DNA of 64,000 nt. Origin: CATQGW01 sp965242565. Its GTDB lineage: Bacteria > Chloroflexota > Dehalococcoidia > Bin125. The notes under the pieces are model-generated. The model made no database searches. It was not told the DNA's origin and saw only the letters and a list, made by a program, of their open reading frames with translations. The translations under genes were made by a program, and so were the position numbers. Location of the stretch: NCBI GenBank assembly GCA_965242565.1, contig OZ251457.1:2666001-2730000 (forward strand). Reading direction: 5' to 3'. Each line of letters begins with the position of its first letter. The first letter of the stretch is position 1. Of the stretch, positions 26,737-35,449 are shown in pieces.

Positions 26737-28611
26737 TCACCAGTCGTCGACGCCCTCAAGTGGAGCGGCGGCGGAACCCGCGCCGAGGCGATGGTCGGGC
26801 GCGGCACGGAGGGCATCAAGCACCGCGAGGGCCTGTTCAGGCGTAGCATTTTCGAGCGGAAGGTCTTCCAGAGCCTGGCTCAGCGCGAGATCCGCGGCTT
26901 GGTCCTGGGCGACGCGGTCGCGCTCCTCGAAGCTGGGGGTTTGAGAGCCGTCTGCGGATGCGCCGCCGTCCGAGCCGGCGGCCTGCGCATCGCCTGCGCC
27001 GGCCGGATCATCGCCCCGCGCCGAACTCCCTCCGCCATCGCTGGCCTGCGCGCTCCCTTGACCCTCCGGACCTGCTTCGCCTGTGTCGTTGGAGCCCCCA
27101 CCGCGTTCGGCCTGCTCGGCTTCGGCGGCCGGACCCTCGGAGTCGATCTGGGCGGCCTGCTCGGCGAGCTGTCGGTTGACCAGTTCGAGATTGATCTTGG
27201 CGTCCAGCAGATCGGGCCGGGCGCGCAGAGCTTCAATAAAGGCCGCGCGCGCGCCGAGCAGATCATCGGCGGCCCAGCGGTGGTTGCCGGTGTGGAAGAG
27301 CGCAATAGCGCGAATCTGCGGATCGCCGGAGCGAACCGCGGCGAGCGTGGCCGTTTCGGCCCGCTCGAACTGACCGAGCGCGTGGAGCGCGCGCCCCGCG
27401 TTGAGCGCAATGATCGGCTCCTCGGGCGCGCGGCGCTGCGCTTCGCGCCAGGACTCCAACGCCTGCTGGTAGCGGCCGGCCGCGAAGTGCGCGTTGCCGT
27501 CGCGGTTGTGCCGCGCCGCGCCGGAGTCGGCGCAGGCGGCGAGCCACAGCGCGGCGAAGATGATCACGCCGGTGAGCGCCGCCGCCGCGAGCAGCCGGCG
27601 CGCGCGGGCCGCCAGCTGGGGCGCCGGGCCGAGCCGCAGGAACGCGCCGCCTACGAGCAAAACGAAGGCGGCGGCGGCGAACCACTGAAACTGTTCGCGA
27701 GGAGCGCCGGCGCGCTGTTCCGGCGCGCCGGCGCGGTCAATCGCGGCGAAATCGGCGGAAAGACCGCCGAGCGCCCCGGGAGCGTCGATCGGCAGGTAGC
27801 GTCCGCCGCCCGCCGCGGCGATGGCCTCGAGCGCTTCGGCCTCAAGCCGCGAGCGCACCTCCCGGCCGGTGCGGGCGTCGATCCGATTCTCGTTCGCCTG
27901 GCCTCCCGGCGCGGGGACGGACGTGCCGAGCGCCGTGCCGACCCCGGCGGTGAAAACGCGGACGCCGCGCTCGGCGGCCTCGCGGGCCGCCGCCGCCGCG
28001 TCGCCCGCATGGGTCTCGCCGTCGCTGACGACCACGATCGCTCCCCGCACCGCTTCGGCGCGCTGGAGCAGATCGAGCGCGGTCCGGATCGCCGCAGCGA
28101 TGTTGGAGCCGGGCGGAACCAACGATTCGCCCGGCTGTAGCGCGTCCAGCACGGCGAGTGCGCTGGCGTGATCCAGCGTGAGCGGAAAGCGGACGAACGG
28201 CTCGCCGGCGAAGATCACGAGGCCCACGCGGGCGGTCCGCTGAGCGTCGATCAGGCGATGCAGCTCGGCCGTCGCAGCCGCGAAGCGGCTGGGCTGGAGA
28301 TCCTGGGCTGACATGCTTTGAGAAACGTCGAGCGCGATGACGATGCTGAGCGGCGGGCGCTCGACGGCCAATTCGTCGGCGCCGAATTGGGGCCGCGCGG
28401 CGGCGAAGGCGAGCAAAGCGAGAACAGCGGCGAGCAACAGCGCGCGGCGGCCGGCATGCCGCCGCGCATCGTGCGGCGCGATCACGCCGCCCCCGATGCG
28501 GCGGAGGGCGAGCAGCTGGAAACGTCGCCGTCGCCAAAGCAGCCAGAGCAGAGCGAGCGCGATGGGAACGGCGGCAAGGGCGGCGAGCAACGCGGGCGCG
28601 GCGAAGGACAT
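26737..28611 (-). CDS. batB: BatB/BatC-like fusion: VWA domain plus TPR protein
   Basis: 624 aa. Two N-terminal membrane segments (about 8-25 and 55-72), then a von Willebrand factor A domain with the MIDAS motif DVSQS (about residues 94-98) and a later VSDGE. A further membrane segment at about 320-340 and another at about 352-370 are followed by TPR-like helices (HFAAGRYQQALESW). The C-terminal 150 residues are Gly/Ser/Asp-rich and disordered. In other bacteria BatB and BatC are separate; here they are joined. It is the last gene of the MoxR-Bat operon, overlapping batA by TGATG. Likely role: envelope-stress-linked chaperone or assembly complex. Confidence 0.75.
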   Translation of the reverse strand: MSFAAPALLAALAAVPIALALLWLLWRRRRFQLLALRRIGGGVIAPHDARRHAGRRALLLAAVLALLAFAAARPQFGADELAVERPPLSIVIALDVSQSMSAQDLQPSRFAAATAELHRLIDAQRTARVGLVIFAGEPFVRFPLTLDHASALAVLDALQPGESLVPPGSNIAAAIRTALDLLQRAEAVRGAIVVVSDGETHAGDAAAAAREAAERGVRVFTAGVGTALGTSVPAPGGQANENRIDARTGREVRSRLEAEALEAIAAAGGGRYLPIDAPGALGGLSADFAAIDRAGAPEQRAGAPREQFQWFAAAAFVLLVGGAFLRLGPAPQLAARARRLLAAAALTGVIIFAALWLAACADSGAARHNRDGNAHFAAGRYQQALESWREAQRRAPEEPIIALNAGRALHALGQFERAETATLAAVRSGDPQIRAIALFHTGNHRWAADDLLGARAAFIEALRARPDLLDAKINLELVNRQLAEQAAQIDSEGPAAEAEQAERGGGSNDTGEAGPEGQGSAQASDGGGSSARGDDPAGAGDAQAAGSDGGASADGSQTPSFEERDRVAQDQAADLALSQALEDLPLENATPEQALAVLDALRAAPDHRLGAGSAAAPLEGVDDW

Positions 28612-29567
28612 CAGGGCATCCTCCGCCAGGGGCCGGCACGCGCGCCGACTTCGAGCAGGATCAGCGCGAGCGCCGCGAGCAGCAGCCAGGGGGCGAGTTC
28701 CCGGGAGCGGAGCAGCGTCTCTTCGCCGACCCGCGCGCGCTCGAGCTGGGCGATCTCGTCATAGGCGGCGGCGAGCTCGTCCGCGTCCGAGGCGCGAAAA
28801 TAGCGCCCGCCCGTCTCGTCGGCGGCGTAAATCAGCGGCAGCTCGTTGAGCGAAACCGCGGCCGAAGTGCGCTGAGCTGCCGGCAGACCGATCGTGTAGA
28901 TACGCACGCCCAGCGCCCGCGCGACGGCGGCGGCCTGCTGGGTCGTAATGCCCGGCACATTGTTCTCGCCGTCGGTCAGAGCCACGACGACGCGGCTGGC
29001 GGCCTGGGAGTCGCGCAGCAGATCAACGGCTTCTGCCATCGCCACGCCCAGCGCCGTCCCGTCCGGAATGATGCCGCTCCGGACCGACGTTTCGATCAGC
29101 GTGTCGATGGCCTCGATGTCGAGGGTGAGAGGGCTGAGGACGAGACTGCGGCGCTGGAAGATGACAAGGCCGATGCGGTCATCCTTGCGCTGAGCGATGA
29201 AGTCGCGCGCAACCCGCCGGGCCGCATCGATCCGCGTTTCGTCGCCCGCCAACTGGTATTGGGTCATGGAAGAAGAGGTGTCGATGGCGAGCACGATATC
29301 GATGCCTTCGGCAGGCCGACGGGCCTCAACCGTGGTGGCCTGCGGGCGCGCGGCGGCGAGGACGATCAGCAGGGCGGCGGCGAGGCGCAACGCGGAAAGC
29401 CAGGGAAGCGTGCGTAGGATGCGGCCGGGCGAAGCATCGGCGCGCGTCGGCGCGAGCCGGGGCAGGAGATAACTGGGGCCGGGGTGCCGCGCGAGCCGCC
29501 AAAGCACCCAGCCATAGGCCGGGAGCAGGGCCAGCAGAGCGAGCAGCGCGGGATCTTCAAGGCGCAT
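28611..29567 (-). CDS. batA: BatA-like VWA-domain membrane protein
   Basis: 318 aa from ATG 29567, which overlaps the upstream stop. N-terminal membrane segments at about 8-22 and 55-72, a VWA domain with MIDAS DTSSS (about residues 98-102) and LTDGENNVPG, and a C-terminal membrane anchor. This is the order seen in BatA (aerotolerance operon) proteins. The VWA domain probably sits outside the membrane and binds partners through metal. A longer in-frame start at 29672 lies inside the upstream gene and is rejected. Confidence 0.8.
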   Translation of the reverse strand: MRLEDPALLALLALLPAYGWVLWRLARHPGPSYLLPRLAPTRADASPGRILRTLPWLSALRLAAALLIVLAAARPQATTVEARRPAEGIDIVLAIDTSSSMTQYQLAGDETRIDAARRVARDFIAQRKDDRIGLVIFQRRSLVLSPLTLDIEAIDTLIETSVRSGIIPDGTALGVAMAEAVDLLRDSQAASRVVVALTDGENNVPGITTQQAAAVARALGVRIYTIGLPAAQRTSAAVSLNELPLIYAADETGGRYFRASDADELAAAYDEIAQLERARVGEETLLRSRELAPWLLLAALALILLEVGARAGPWRRMP

Positions 29568-30463
29568 CAGGGGCGCTCCGGGTCGCCGTCGATGATCGCG
29601 GCGGCCAGCTGGCGATAGCCGTCCAGCCGCGCACTGGGAGGCGTGTGGTCGGCGAATGTCGCGGCGTCGCACTCGCGCAGCAGCGTGCGGACGCGCTGGA
29701 CTGCGGCCGCGGGCGCGCCCGCCGCCGCTAGCTGCTCGGGCAGTTCAGCGCTGGTCAGACTCTGCGCCGGAATGCGGTAACGGTGAGCGAGGTGAGCGCG
29801 CACGGCCGCGGCTAGCGCAGCGCAGAACTCGGCCGCGTTTGCCCCGGCCGCGAGCTCGGGCAACGGCGGCGGCCTGTGAGCTTCAGCGGCCGGGCTCCGG
29901 GCGGGTGCGCCGCGCCGCTGGCGGGCGCGAATGCCGAGCAGACGGGCGAGCACAAAGCCCGCAGCGACGGCCAGCAGTGCCGCAATCCAAAAGGCGAAGC
30001 CGGATCCCCCTTCAAGCTCCTGCGGTGGAGTCAGCGGGCGCGGCTCGGTGAGTTCCGGGGGCAGGCTGGAGACGATGTCGACGCGCTGGAGCGGAGGCAT
30101 GAGGGTTTGGCGCTGCTCGCCGCGAACAATCGTGATCGGCGGCAGCTGAAACTCGAATGCGCCGACCTGGAAAGCGGCGCTGCGCCAAACGACGACGGTG
30201 AAACCGGGCTCAACGGTTTCGAGCTCGGGTAGAGCCGCGTCGAGTGGGCCGAGCTCGGTCATCGCGGAGTCCAGCTCAACCCGGGCGTCTTCGGCGTAGC
30301 GAACTTCGACGCGAATGATGATCGGGTCGCCGACGCTGAAGGGTTCGCCGTCGTCCACGATTTCGACCGTCAGGTCGGCGGGCTGTTGCGCAGCGACGGG
30401 CGCGGCGAGCGCCGCGCCGCAGAGCGCGAGGCAGGCGAGCAGCAGAACGACGACGCGCGTCAT
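29567..30463 (-). CDS. BatD-like membrane protein
   Basis: 298 aa. Cleavable signal-like start (VVVLLLACLALCGAALA), an extracellular beta domain (about 30-145), one membrane segment (about 158-178), then a cytosolic helical domain with a pattern like the DUF4381/BatD C-terminal part (EFCAALAAAVRAHLAHRY and CDAATFADHTP). Start and stop overlap its neighbours, so it is firmly in the operon. It is shorter than full BatD. Its role is probably scaffolding of the VWA proteins. Confidence 0.65.
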   Translation of the reverse strand: MTRVVVLLLACLALCGAALAAPVAAQQPADLTVEIVDDGEPFSVGDPIIIRVEVRYAEDARVELDSAMTELGPLDAALPELETVEPGFTVVVWRSAAFQVGAFEFQLPPITIVRGEQRQTLMPPLQRVDIVSSLPPELTEPRPLTPPQELEGGSGFAFWIAALLAVAAGFVLARLLGIRARQRRGAPARSPAAEAHRPPPLPELAAGANAAEFCAALAAAVRAHLAHRYRIPAQSLTSAELPEQLAAAGAPAAAVQRVRTLLRECDAATFADHTPPSARLDGYRQLAAAIIDGDPERP

Positions 30464-31401
30464 GGCCGCAACCGCCGCTCGCGGAGCAGCCCCAGCAGGG
30501 GCGCGGTCCAGTCGCGCTCCGCGTCGAGCACCAGCGCGTCAACCCCGCAGGCGCGCAACTGCTGCTCCAGGGCATCGCGCTCGCCCCGCAGCGCCGCCGC
30601 CTGGACTTGGGCGCGTGGAGCGTCGGCGAGCAGGAGCCGACCGGATTCGCTGTCCGCCCACTGCACGATGCCGCCGCCGGGCAGCGCAGACTCGGCGGAG
30701 TGGCGCACGGCCAGAGTGACGACATCGTGACGCAAGCCAAGCCGCCGGAGAGCGGCTTGCCAGTGCGCCGCAGGTCCATCGGCGGCGAAATCGGAGATGA
30801 CGACGACGATGGAGCGGCGGCGCAGCAGACGCCCGGCGTAGTCGAACGCGCCGGCCAGATCCGTGCCGGCCCCGGATTGCGTAAGTAGATCGCGGACGAT
30901 CCGCCAGACATGCTGTGGGCGCTTTGCCGGAGCCACGCTGTATTCGATGCGATCGCCGAAAGCGACTGCGCCGACGTGATCGTTGCCGCGAGCAGCGGCG
31001 AGGCCGAGCGTCGCGGCGATCTCCAGCGCGATGTCACGCACGCTGCGGCCGGGCGGTCCGAAAGCGGTGGAAGTACTCACGTCGATCAGCAGCAGGACGG
31101 TCTGCTCGCGTTCCTCGACGTAGCGGCGCACGTACGGCTCGCGCAGACGGGCGGTCGCTTTCCAGTCAATGCTGCGCACATCGTCGCCCGGCGCGTAGGG
31201 GCGGATGTCGGCGAACTCGAGACCGCGACCGCGGAAGGCGCTGGCGTATTCGCCCGCGAGCTGGTCCCGGAGCACGCGGCGGGCATGCATCTCAATCCGG
31301 CGCACCCGGCGTCGCAGGTCGTCGCCTGCCGGCGCCGCTGGCAGCGCCGGCAGCGGTGGGAAGAGCGTCGTGCGCAGGGCGCGCAGCAGCGCGGCGGGCA
31401 T
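30460..31401 (-). CDS. DUF58 protein (MoxR-associated)
   Basis: 313 aa, no membrane segment. The DUF58 core RPYAPGDDVRSIDWKATARL (residues about 66-85) is present, followed by a degenerate VWA-like fold (LLIDVSTST, VVISDFA). It is encoded 17 nt downstream of the moxR-like gene and overlaps the BatD-like gene. DUF58/MoxR pairs are thought to act as chaperone modules for envelope or metalloprotein assembly. It is distinct from the DUF58 gene at 50.7-52.1 kb, which has membrane segments. Confidence 0.85.
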   Translation of the reverse strand: MPAALLRALRTTLFPPLPALPAAPAGDDLRRRVRRIEMHARRVLRDQLAGEYASAFRGRGLEFADIRPYAPGDDVRSIDWKATARLREPYVRRYVEEREQTVLLLIDVSTSTAFGPPGRSVRDIALEIAATLGLAAARGNDHVGAVAFGDRIEYSVAPAKRPQHVWRIVRDLLTQSGAGTDLAGAFDYAGRLLRRRSIVVVISDFAADGPAAHWQAALRRLGLRHDVVTLAVRHSAESALPGGGIVQWADSESGRLLLADAPRAQVQAAALRGERDALEQQLRACGVDALVLDAERDWTAPLLGLLRERRLRP

Positions 31402-31418
31402 GGCGGGCTTCCGTTCGT

Positions 31419-32366
31419 TCAGGGCAGCGGGACCGCGAGCAGCAGACGCTCGATCACCGCATCCGCGCTCACCGCGTCCGCCTCGGCCTCGTAGGTCAGA
31501 ACAAGCCGGTGGCGGAGAACGTCGAGCGCCATCGCCTTCACGTCGTCGGGCGCGGCGTAGTCGCGTCCGTCGAGGAAAGCGTGCGCGCGCGCCGCTTCAG
31601 CGAGGGCCGCCGTGGCCCGCGGAGACGCCCCGTGCGCCACGTAGCCGTCGAGCTCGCGCTCCACCCGCGCCGCCGAGCGGGTCGCTCGGGCGAGCTGGAC
31701 GATGTAGTCGCGCAGGCGCGGCTCCATCCGCACGGCGGCGGCTTTGACGCGCAGAGCCAACAGCGCGTCGGCGTCCATCACGGCGGCGGGCCGACCGATC
31801 TCGCCCGCGAGGCGGCGATCCAACACCTCGCGTTCCTCACGTTCGTTGGGGTAATCGACGATCACCTTGAGCATGAAGCGGTCGAGCTGCGCTTCAGGGA
31901 GCGGGTAGGTGCCTTCCTGCTCGATCGGATTCTGGGTGGCGAGCACGAGGAAAGGCTCGGGCAGCGGGAAGCTTTGGCCGCCAATGCTCACTTGGCGCTC
32001 CTGCATCGCTTCCAGCAGCGCCGACTGCACCTTGGCTGGTGCGCGGTTCACTTCGTCGGCCAGCAGCACGTTGGCGAAAATCGGGCCTTTGCGCACCTCG
32101 AAGCGCGATTCGGCGGTGTTGTAAATCTCGCTCCCCGTGAGGTCCGCAGGGAGCAGATCGGGTGTGAACTGGACGCGCACGTACGAGGCCCGGAGCGAAG
32201 CGGCGAGCGTGGAGACGGTGAGCGATTTGGCCAGCCCCGGCACGCCCTCAATCAGGCAGTGTCCGTCGCAGAGCAGGGCGACGAGCAGCCGGGTAACTAG
32301 GGCGTTCTGGCCGACGATCACGTCGGCGACCGCAGTACGCAGGCTGTCGAGGTCCTGGCGAGTCAT
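31419..32366 (-). CDS. moxR: MoxR-family AAA+ ATPase (first locus)
   Basis: 315 aa. Walker A GVPGLAKS (residues about 41-48), Walker B LLADEVNRAP (about 104), then MQERQVSI and a sensor-1 region ATQNPIEQEGTYPLPEAQLDRF cut at the usual places. It is first in the operon moxR-DUF58-batD-batA-batB/C and is divergent from the LLM gene at 32486. It probably remodels a substrate complex together with the VWA proteins. Confidence 0.92.
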   Translation of the reverse strand: MTRQDLDSLRTAVADVIVGQNALVTRLLVALLCDGHCLIEGVPGLAKSLTVSTLAASLRASYVRVQFTPDLLPADLTGSEIYNTAESRFEVRKGPIFANVLLADEVNRAPAKVQSALLEAMQERQVSIGGQSFPLPEPFLVLATQNPIEQEGTYPLPEAQLDRFMLKVIVDYPNEREEREVLDRRLAGEIGRPAAVMDADALLALRVKAAAVRMEPRLRDYIVQLARATRSAARVERELDGYVAHGASPRATAALAEAARAHAFLDGRDYAAPDDVKAMALDVLRHRLVLTYEAEADAVSADAVIERLLLAVPLP

Positions 32367-32485
32367 GAGCGCCTCCAGCGTTGCGAGCGGACGCCGCCAG
32401 TCTATCCGCGCGATCTACGCCGCCTATCATGCCCCCGTTGGGTCGAGCCGGCGAGCGGCGGGCCCGCGGGAGACGAGGGTGGATC

Positions 32486-33442
32486 ATGCGTTTCGGCATC
32501 GCAATCGGAAACCTCGGTGCGTTCGGCGATCCGGCCGGCGTCGATGCCTGCATCGAGGTCGCACAGGCCGCCGACCAGCTGGGCTACGACTCGGTCTGGA
32601 CGAACGACCACATCGTGGTGCCGACCAACATCGAATCGCGCTACCCCTACAACGAGACGGGGATTTTTCCGGCCTCGCCGGCGGTGCGCTGCTACGAGCC
32701 GCTGGTGATGATGAGCGCGCTGGCGGCGGCGACGGAGCAGGCGCAGATCGGCTGCTCCGTGCTGGTCATCCCCTACCGTCACCCGGCGGTCACGGCCAAA
32801 ATGCTCGCGGCGGCGGACCGGCTTTCGGGCGGGCGCATCGTGCTGGGCGCGGGGGTGGGCTGGATGCGCGAGGAATTCGAGGCGCTCAACCTGCCGCCGG
32901 AGCATTTCGAGCACCGCGGCTCGGTGACCAACGAGTATCTGCGCGCGATGAAGGAGCTGTGGACGAACTCGGGGCCGAGCTCGTTTCACGGCGAATACGT
33001 GCAGTTCGAGAATGTCGGCGCCTACCCCAAGCCGGCCCAGCAGGGCGGCATCCCGATCGTGGTCGGCGGCAACGGGATCAACGCCTGGCGGCGAGCCTCG
33101 CGCTGGGGCGACGGCTACCACGCGGCGTTCCAGTCGGTCGAATCGCTCGCCTACGAAGTCGAGGGCGTGCGCGAAGCCTGCCGCCGCGACCGCCGCGATC
33201 CCGACGAGCTCGAGATCTCGATGCTGGCCGGCATCCGGCTCACGGAGGAGGCCTGGCCGGACGCGGAACGTCCGCTGCTGTGCGGGACGCCGGACGACAT
33301 CGCCGCGGACCTGCTGGCGCTGGGCAAAGTCGGACTGGAGCACCTGATCGCGACGCCCACCGTCAGCGCGGAAACCCAGCTGCAGCGGGTGCTGGGCGGA
33401 ATCGAAACGATGGCCGCGGAAATCCTGCCCGCCTACCAGTAA
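32486..33442 (+). CDS. LLM-class (luciferase-like) oxidoreductase
   Basis: 318 aa from ATG 32486. TIM-barrel pattern of bacterial luciferase-like enzymes that use F420 or FMN: LGYDSVWTNDHIVVP near residue 37, SVLVIPYRHPAVTAKMLAA, GRIVLGAGVGWMREEF, then IPIVVGGNG. This form resembles the F420-dependent Chloroflexota/Actinobacteria group, and F420 use is inferred. The substrate is unknown. A close paralogue follows 64 nt downstream after a short tandem repeat. Confidence 0.85.
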   Translation: MRFGIAIGNLGAFGDPAGVDACIEVAQAADQLGYDSVWTNDHIVVPTNIESRYPYNETGIFPASPAVRCYEPLVMMSALAAATEQAQIGCSVLVIPYRHPAVTAKMLAAADRLSGGRIVLGAGVGWMREEFEALNLPPEHFEHRGSVTNEYLRAMKELWTNSGPSSFHGEYVQFENVGAYPKPAQQGGIPIVVGGNGINAWRRASRWGDGYHAAFQSVESLAYEVEGVREACRRDRRDPDELEISMLAGIRLTEEAWPDAERPLLCGTPDDIAADLLALGKVGLEHLIATPTVSAETQLQRVLGGIETMAAEILPAYQ

Positions 33443-33451
33443 CCGCGCCGT

Positions 33452-33484
33452 CCGCAACCAGGCCGCAACCAGGCCGCAATCAGG
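33452..33484 (+). repeat. Short tandem repeat, three 11-bp units
   Basis: CCGCAACCAGG, CCGCAACCAGG and CCGCAATCAGG between the two LLM genes, ending about 23 nt before the downstream ATG. No stem-loop is apparent. Confidence 0.6.
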
Positions 33485-33506
33485 CCAACCAGCTGAGGAG
33501 CAGACC

Positions 33507-34475
33507 ATGAAATTCGGCATTCCGATCGGCAACTTCGGCACCTTCGGCAAGTACGGCGACGCCGGCGACGTGGTCGCAGTGGCCGAGAACGCCGAGGCGC
33601 TCGGCTACGACTCCGTCTGGGTGCATGACCACATCTTCATGCCCGCCAAAATCGACTCCCGCTACCCCTACAACGAATCGGGCGTCGCCGGCTTCGCCTA
33701 CCACCAGGACATCTACGATCCGCTGGCGATCATGGCCGCCGTCGCCGTGCGTACCGAGCGCGTGCAGATCGGCACCAGCGTGCTGATCATCCCCTACCGC
33801 GACCCGCTGCATCAGGCGCAGATGCTCGCCACCCTCGATCACCTCTCGCACGGGCGAATCGTGCTCGGCATCGGCGTCGGCTGGATGGAAGAGGAATTCA
33901 ACGCGCTCGGCCTCGCCGACCACTTCCCCATCCGCGGGCGCATCACCGACGAGTGGATGCGCCTCTGCATCGAAGCCTGGACCGCCGAAGGCCCGATGTC
34001 GTTCGAGGGCGACTACTACGAGTTCTCCGAAATGGGCGGCCTCGTCGACTGCGTACAGCAGCCGCACATCCCGATCTGGGTCGGCGGCAAAGGCAGCATC
34101 GCCGCCCGCCGCGTTTCCCGCTACGCCAGCGGCTACCACACCATCACCTCAACCCCCGATGAGGTCGCCGCCGAAATCAAAATCGTCCACGACGAAATGG
34201 AGCGCCAGGGCCGCGACCTCTCCGAGATCGAGGTCTCAATGCTCGGCCCCATGGTGCTGCTCGACGGCGATCCGGACAGCGTGCGCGGCTTCCCCGCAGT
34301 TGCCGGCGGCAGCCACGACCAAATCATCGAGACGCTCGGCCAATACGCCGACGCCGGCCTCGACCACGCCCTCACCCTCCCCGCCTACACCACCCCAAAC
34401 TGGGATGTGACGCCCGCACAGCACCTGGAGGCGATGCAGGAGCTGGCCGAGGAGGTGATGCCGGCCCTACAATGA
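33507..34475 (+). CDS. LLM-class oxidoreductase, paralogue
   Basis: 322 aa, with GAGGAG 8-13 nt before the ATG. It matches the upstream gene over the whole length (MKFGIPIGNFGTFG, LGYDSVWVHDH, IPYRDPLHQAQMLA, GRIVLGIGVGWMEEEF, IPIWVGGKG) but is clearly diverged, so this is an older tandem duplication. Cofactor and substrate are as uncertain as for its partner. The two may act on related substrates. Confidence 0.85.
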   Translation: MKFGIPIGNFGTFGKYGDAGDVVAVAENAEALGYDSVWVHDHIFMPAKIDSRYPYNESGVAGFAYHQDIYDPLAIMAAVAVRTERVQIGTSVLIIPYRDPLHQAQMLATLDHLSHGRIVLGIGVGWMEEEFNALGLADHFPIRGRITDEWMRLCIEAWTAEGPMSFEGDYYEFSEMGGLVDCVQQPHIPIWVGGKGSIAARRVSRYASGYHTITSTPDEVAAEIKIVHDEMERQGRDLSEIEVSMLGPMVLLDGDPDSVRGFPAVAGGSHDQIIETLGQYADAGLDHALTLPAYTTPNWDVTPAQHLEAMQELAEEVMPALQ

Positions 34476-34478
34476 GCG

Positions 34479-34745
34479 CTAGTGGTAGAAGCGCTCGGGT
34501 TTGGTCGGATCGTTGACCTGATCGTCGATTCCGTACTTCTTGCGCAGATAATACGCCAGCAGCGACATCGCCGCAGGGACGACGCTAACCGCCATCACAG
34601 GGTGAAAGCCACCGGCGACAAGGTACAGGATAGCCAAGACGAGCAGGACAGAAACGAGCAGCGCAGCAAGGTAACTCCACTGTCGCACAGATCGCGGCGT
34701 GCGCGCGGGCAGAGCGAGTCGAGGGAGTGCTCTCCGGATCCGCAT
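34479..34745 (-). CDS. Small two-helix membrane protein
   Basis: 88 aa. Basic N-terminus (RIRRALPRLALPARTPRSVR) and two hydrophobic segments (about 25-45 and 50-66), ending in a charged tail with KYGIDDQ. No family is recognised. It lies 44 nt downstream of another small membrane protein on the same strand and ends 3 nt from the LLM stop on the opposite strand. Confidence 0.5.
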   Translation of the reverse strand: MRIRRALPRLALPARTPRSVRQWSYLAALLVSVLLVLAILYLVAGGFHPVMAVSVVPAAMSLLAYYLRKKYGIDDQVNDPTKPERFYH

Positions 34746-34789
34746 TCCGTCCGTCCTGACTCATCTTGTCGTGGCGCCGAGCGCGCCGT

Positions 34790-35005
34790 CTACTCTTTCG
34801 GCTTCTGATCCGAAAGAAGATCACGAACGACGACAAAGATCGTCATCGCGGCAGTTGCGATCACATACGGCGCAACGGACCAAAAAGTAGGCTCTTCGAT
34901 CCAGGTCGGAGAAGAGGAGAACGCCGCGGCGACCAGGGCGAACACGACGAACGCCCCGGTCATCACGGCTATCGCCCGCGCTGCGAGGAAGCTCCGCCTG
35001 CGCAT
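34790..35005 (-). CDS. Small two-helix membrane protein
   Basis: 71 aa from ATG 35005. Two hydrophobic segments (about 6-27 and 43-61) with a charged C-terminus (RDLLSDQKPKE). The longer frame up to 35347 reads as low-probability sequence, so I take the internal Met. A TATAAT lies about 64 nt upstream on this strand. No family is recognised. Confidence 0.4.
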   Translation of the reverse strand: MRRRSFLAARAIAVMTGAFVVFALVAAAFSSSPTWIEEPTFWSVAPYVIATAAMTIFVVVRDLLSDQKPKE

Positions 35006-35068
35006 GATGTGAACCGTTTCGCTGGCGACCGCGTAGAGGATGCAGTGCGATCCTGTTGTCCCGGCCGC

Positions 35069-35076
35069 ATTATACT
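35069..35076. promoter_or_regulatory. Candidate divergent promoter with overlapping -10 elements
   Basis: ATTATACT reads TATACT on the plus strand (35071-35076) and TATAAT on the minus strand (35069-35074), in a rare AT-rich spot between two divergent small membrane-protein genes. No convincing -35 was found on either strand. Confidence 0.3.
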
Positions 35077-35095
35077 GCGCCGGGAACTGATTGGC

Positions 35096-35437
35096 GTGCG
35101 GCAGCAGCCCGTCAGCGAGGGAGATCATGCGACCGTCGCGCAAAGCGAACAGCAGCGCGCCGCCGTCGTGGAGCGGGCGCGCCGCGTGCTGATGGCGCTG
35201 ATGCTGGCGATCGGAGCCGTCTGGATCGGGATGTACGTGCTTGTCGGGGCGTACACCGGGGTGTACAGGGCTGCGTGGATGCTCGCCACCGGCGACATCT
35301 CCGCAATCACGTTCGGAGAGCGGCGCACGCCCGATGATCAACTGCAAACCACCCCGCCCTGGGATTCGCCGCCGCCCCTGCCGATGATCACCCCACCGCC
35401 CCCGCCGGGTGTAGCGGAGGGCTGGACGGCCGAGTAG
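35096..35437 (+). CDS. Single-pass membrane protein with proline-rich tail
   Basis: 113 aa from GTG 35096 (start uncertain). A charged helical N-terminus (SEQQRAAVVERARRVL), one or two hydrophobic helices (ALMLAIGAVWIGMYVLVGAY), then a tail rich in Pro (PPPLPMITPPPPP). No family is recognised. It converges with the LLM gene at 35450, 12 nt away. Confidence 0.4.
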   Translation: MRQQPVSEGDHATVAQSEQQRAAVVERARRVLMALMLAIGAVWIGMYVLVGAYTGVYRAAWMLATGDISAITFGERRTPDDQLQTTPPWDSPPPLPMITPPPPPGVAEGWTAE

Positions 35438-35449
35438 CCGGCAGCGCTG

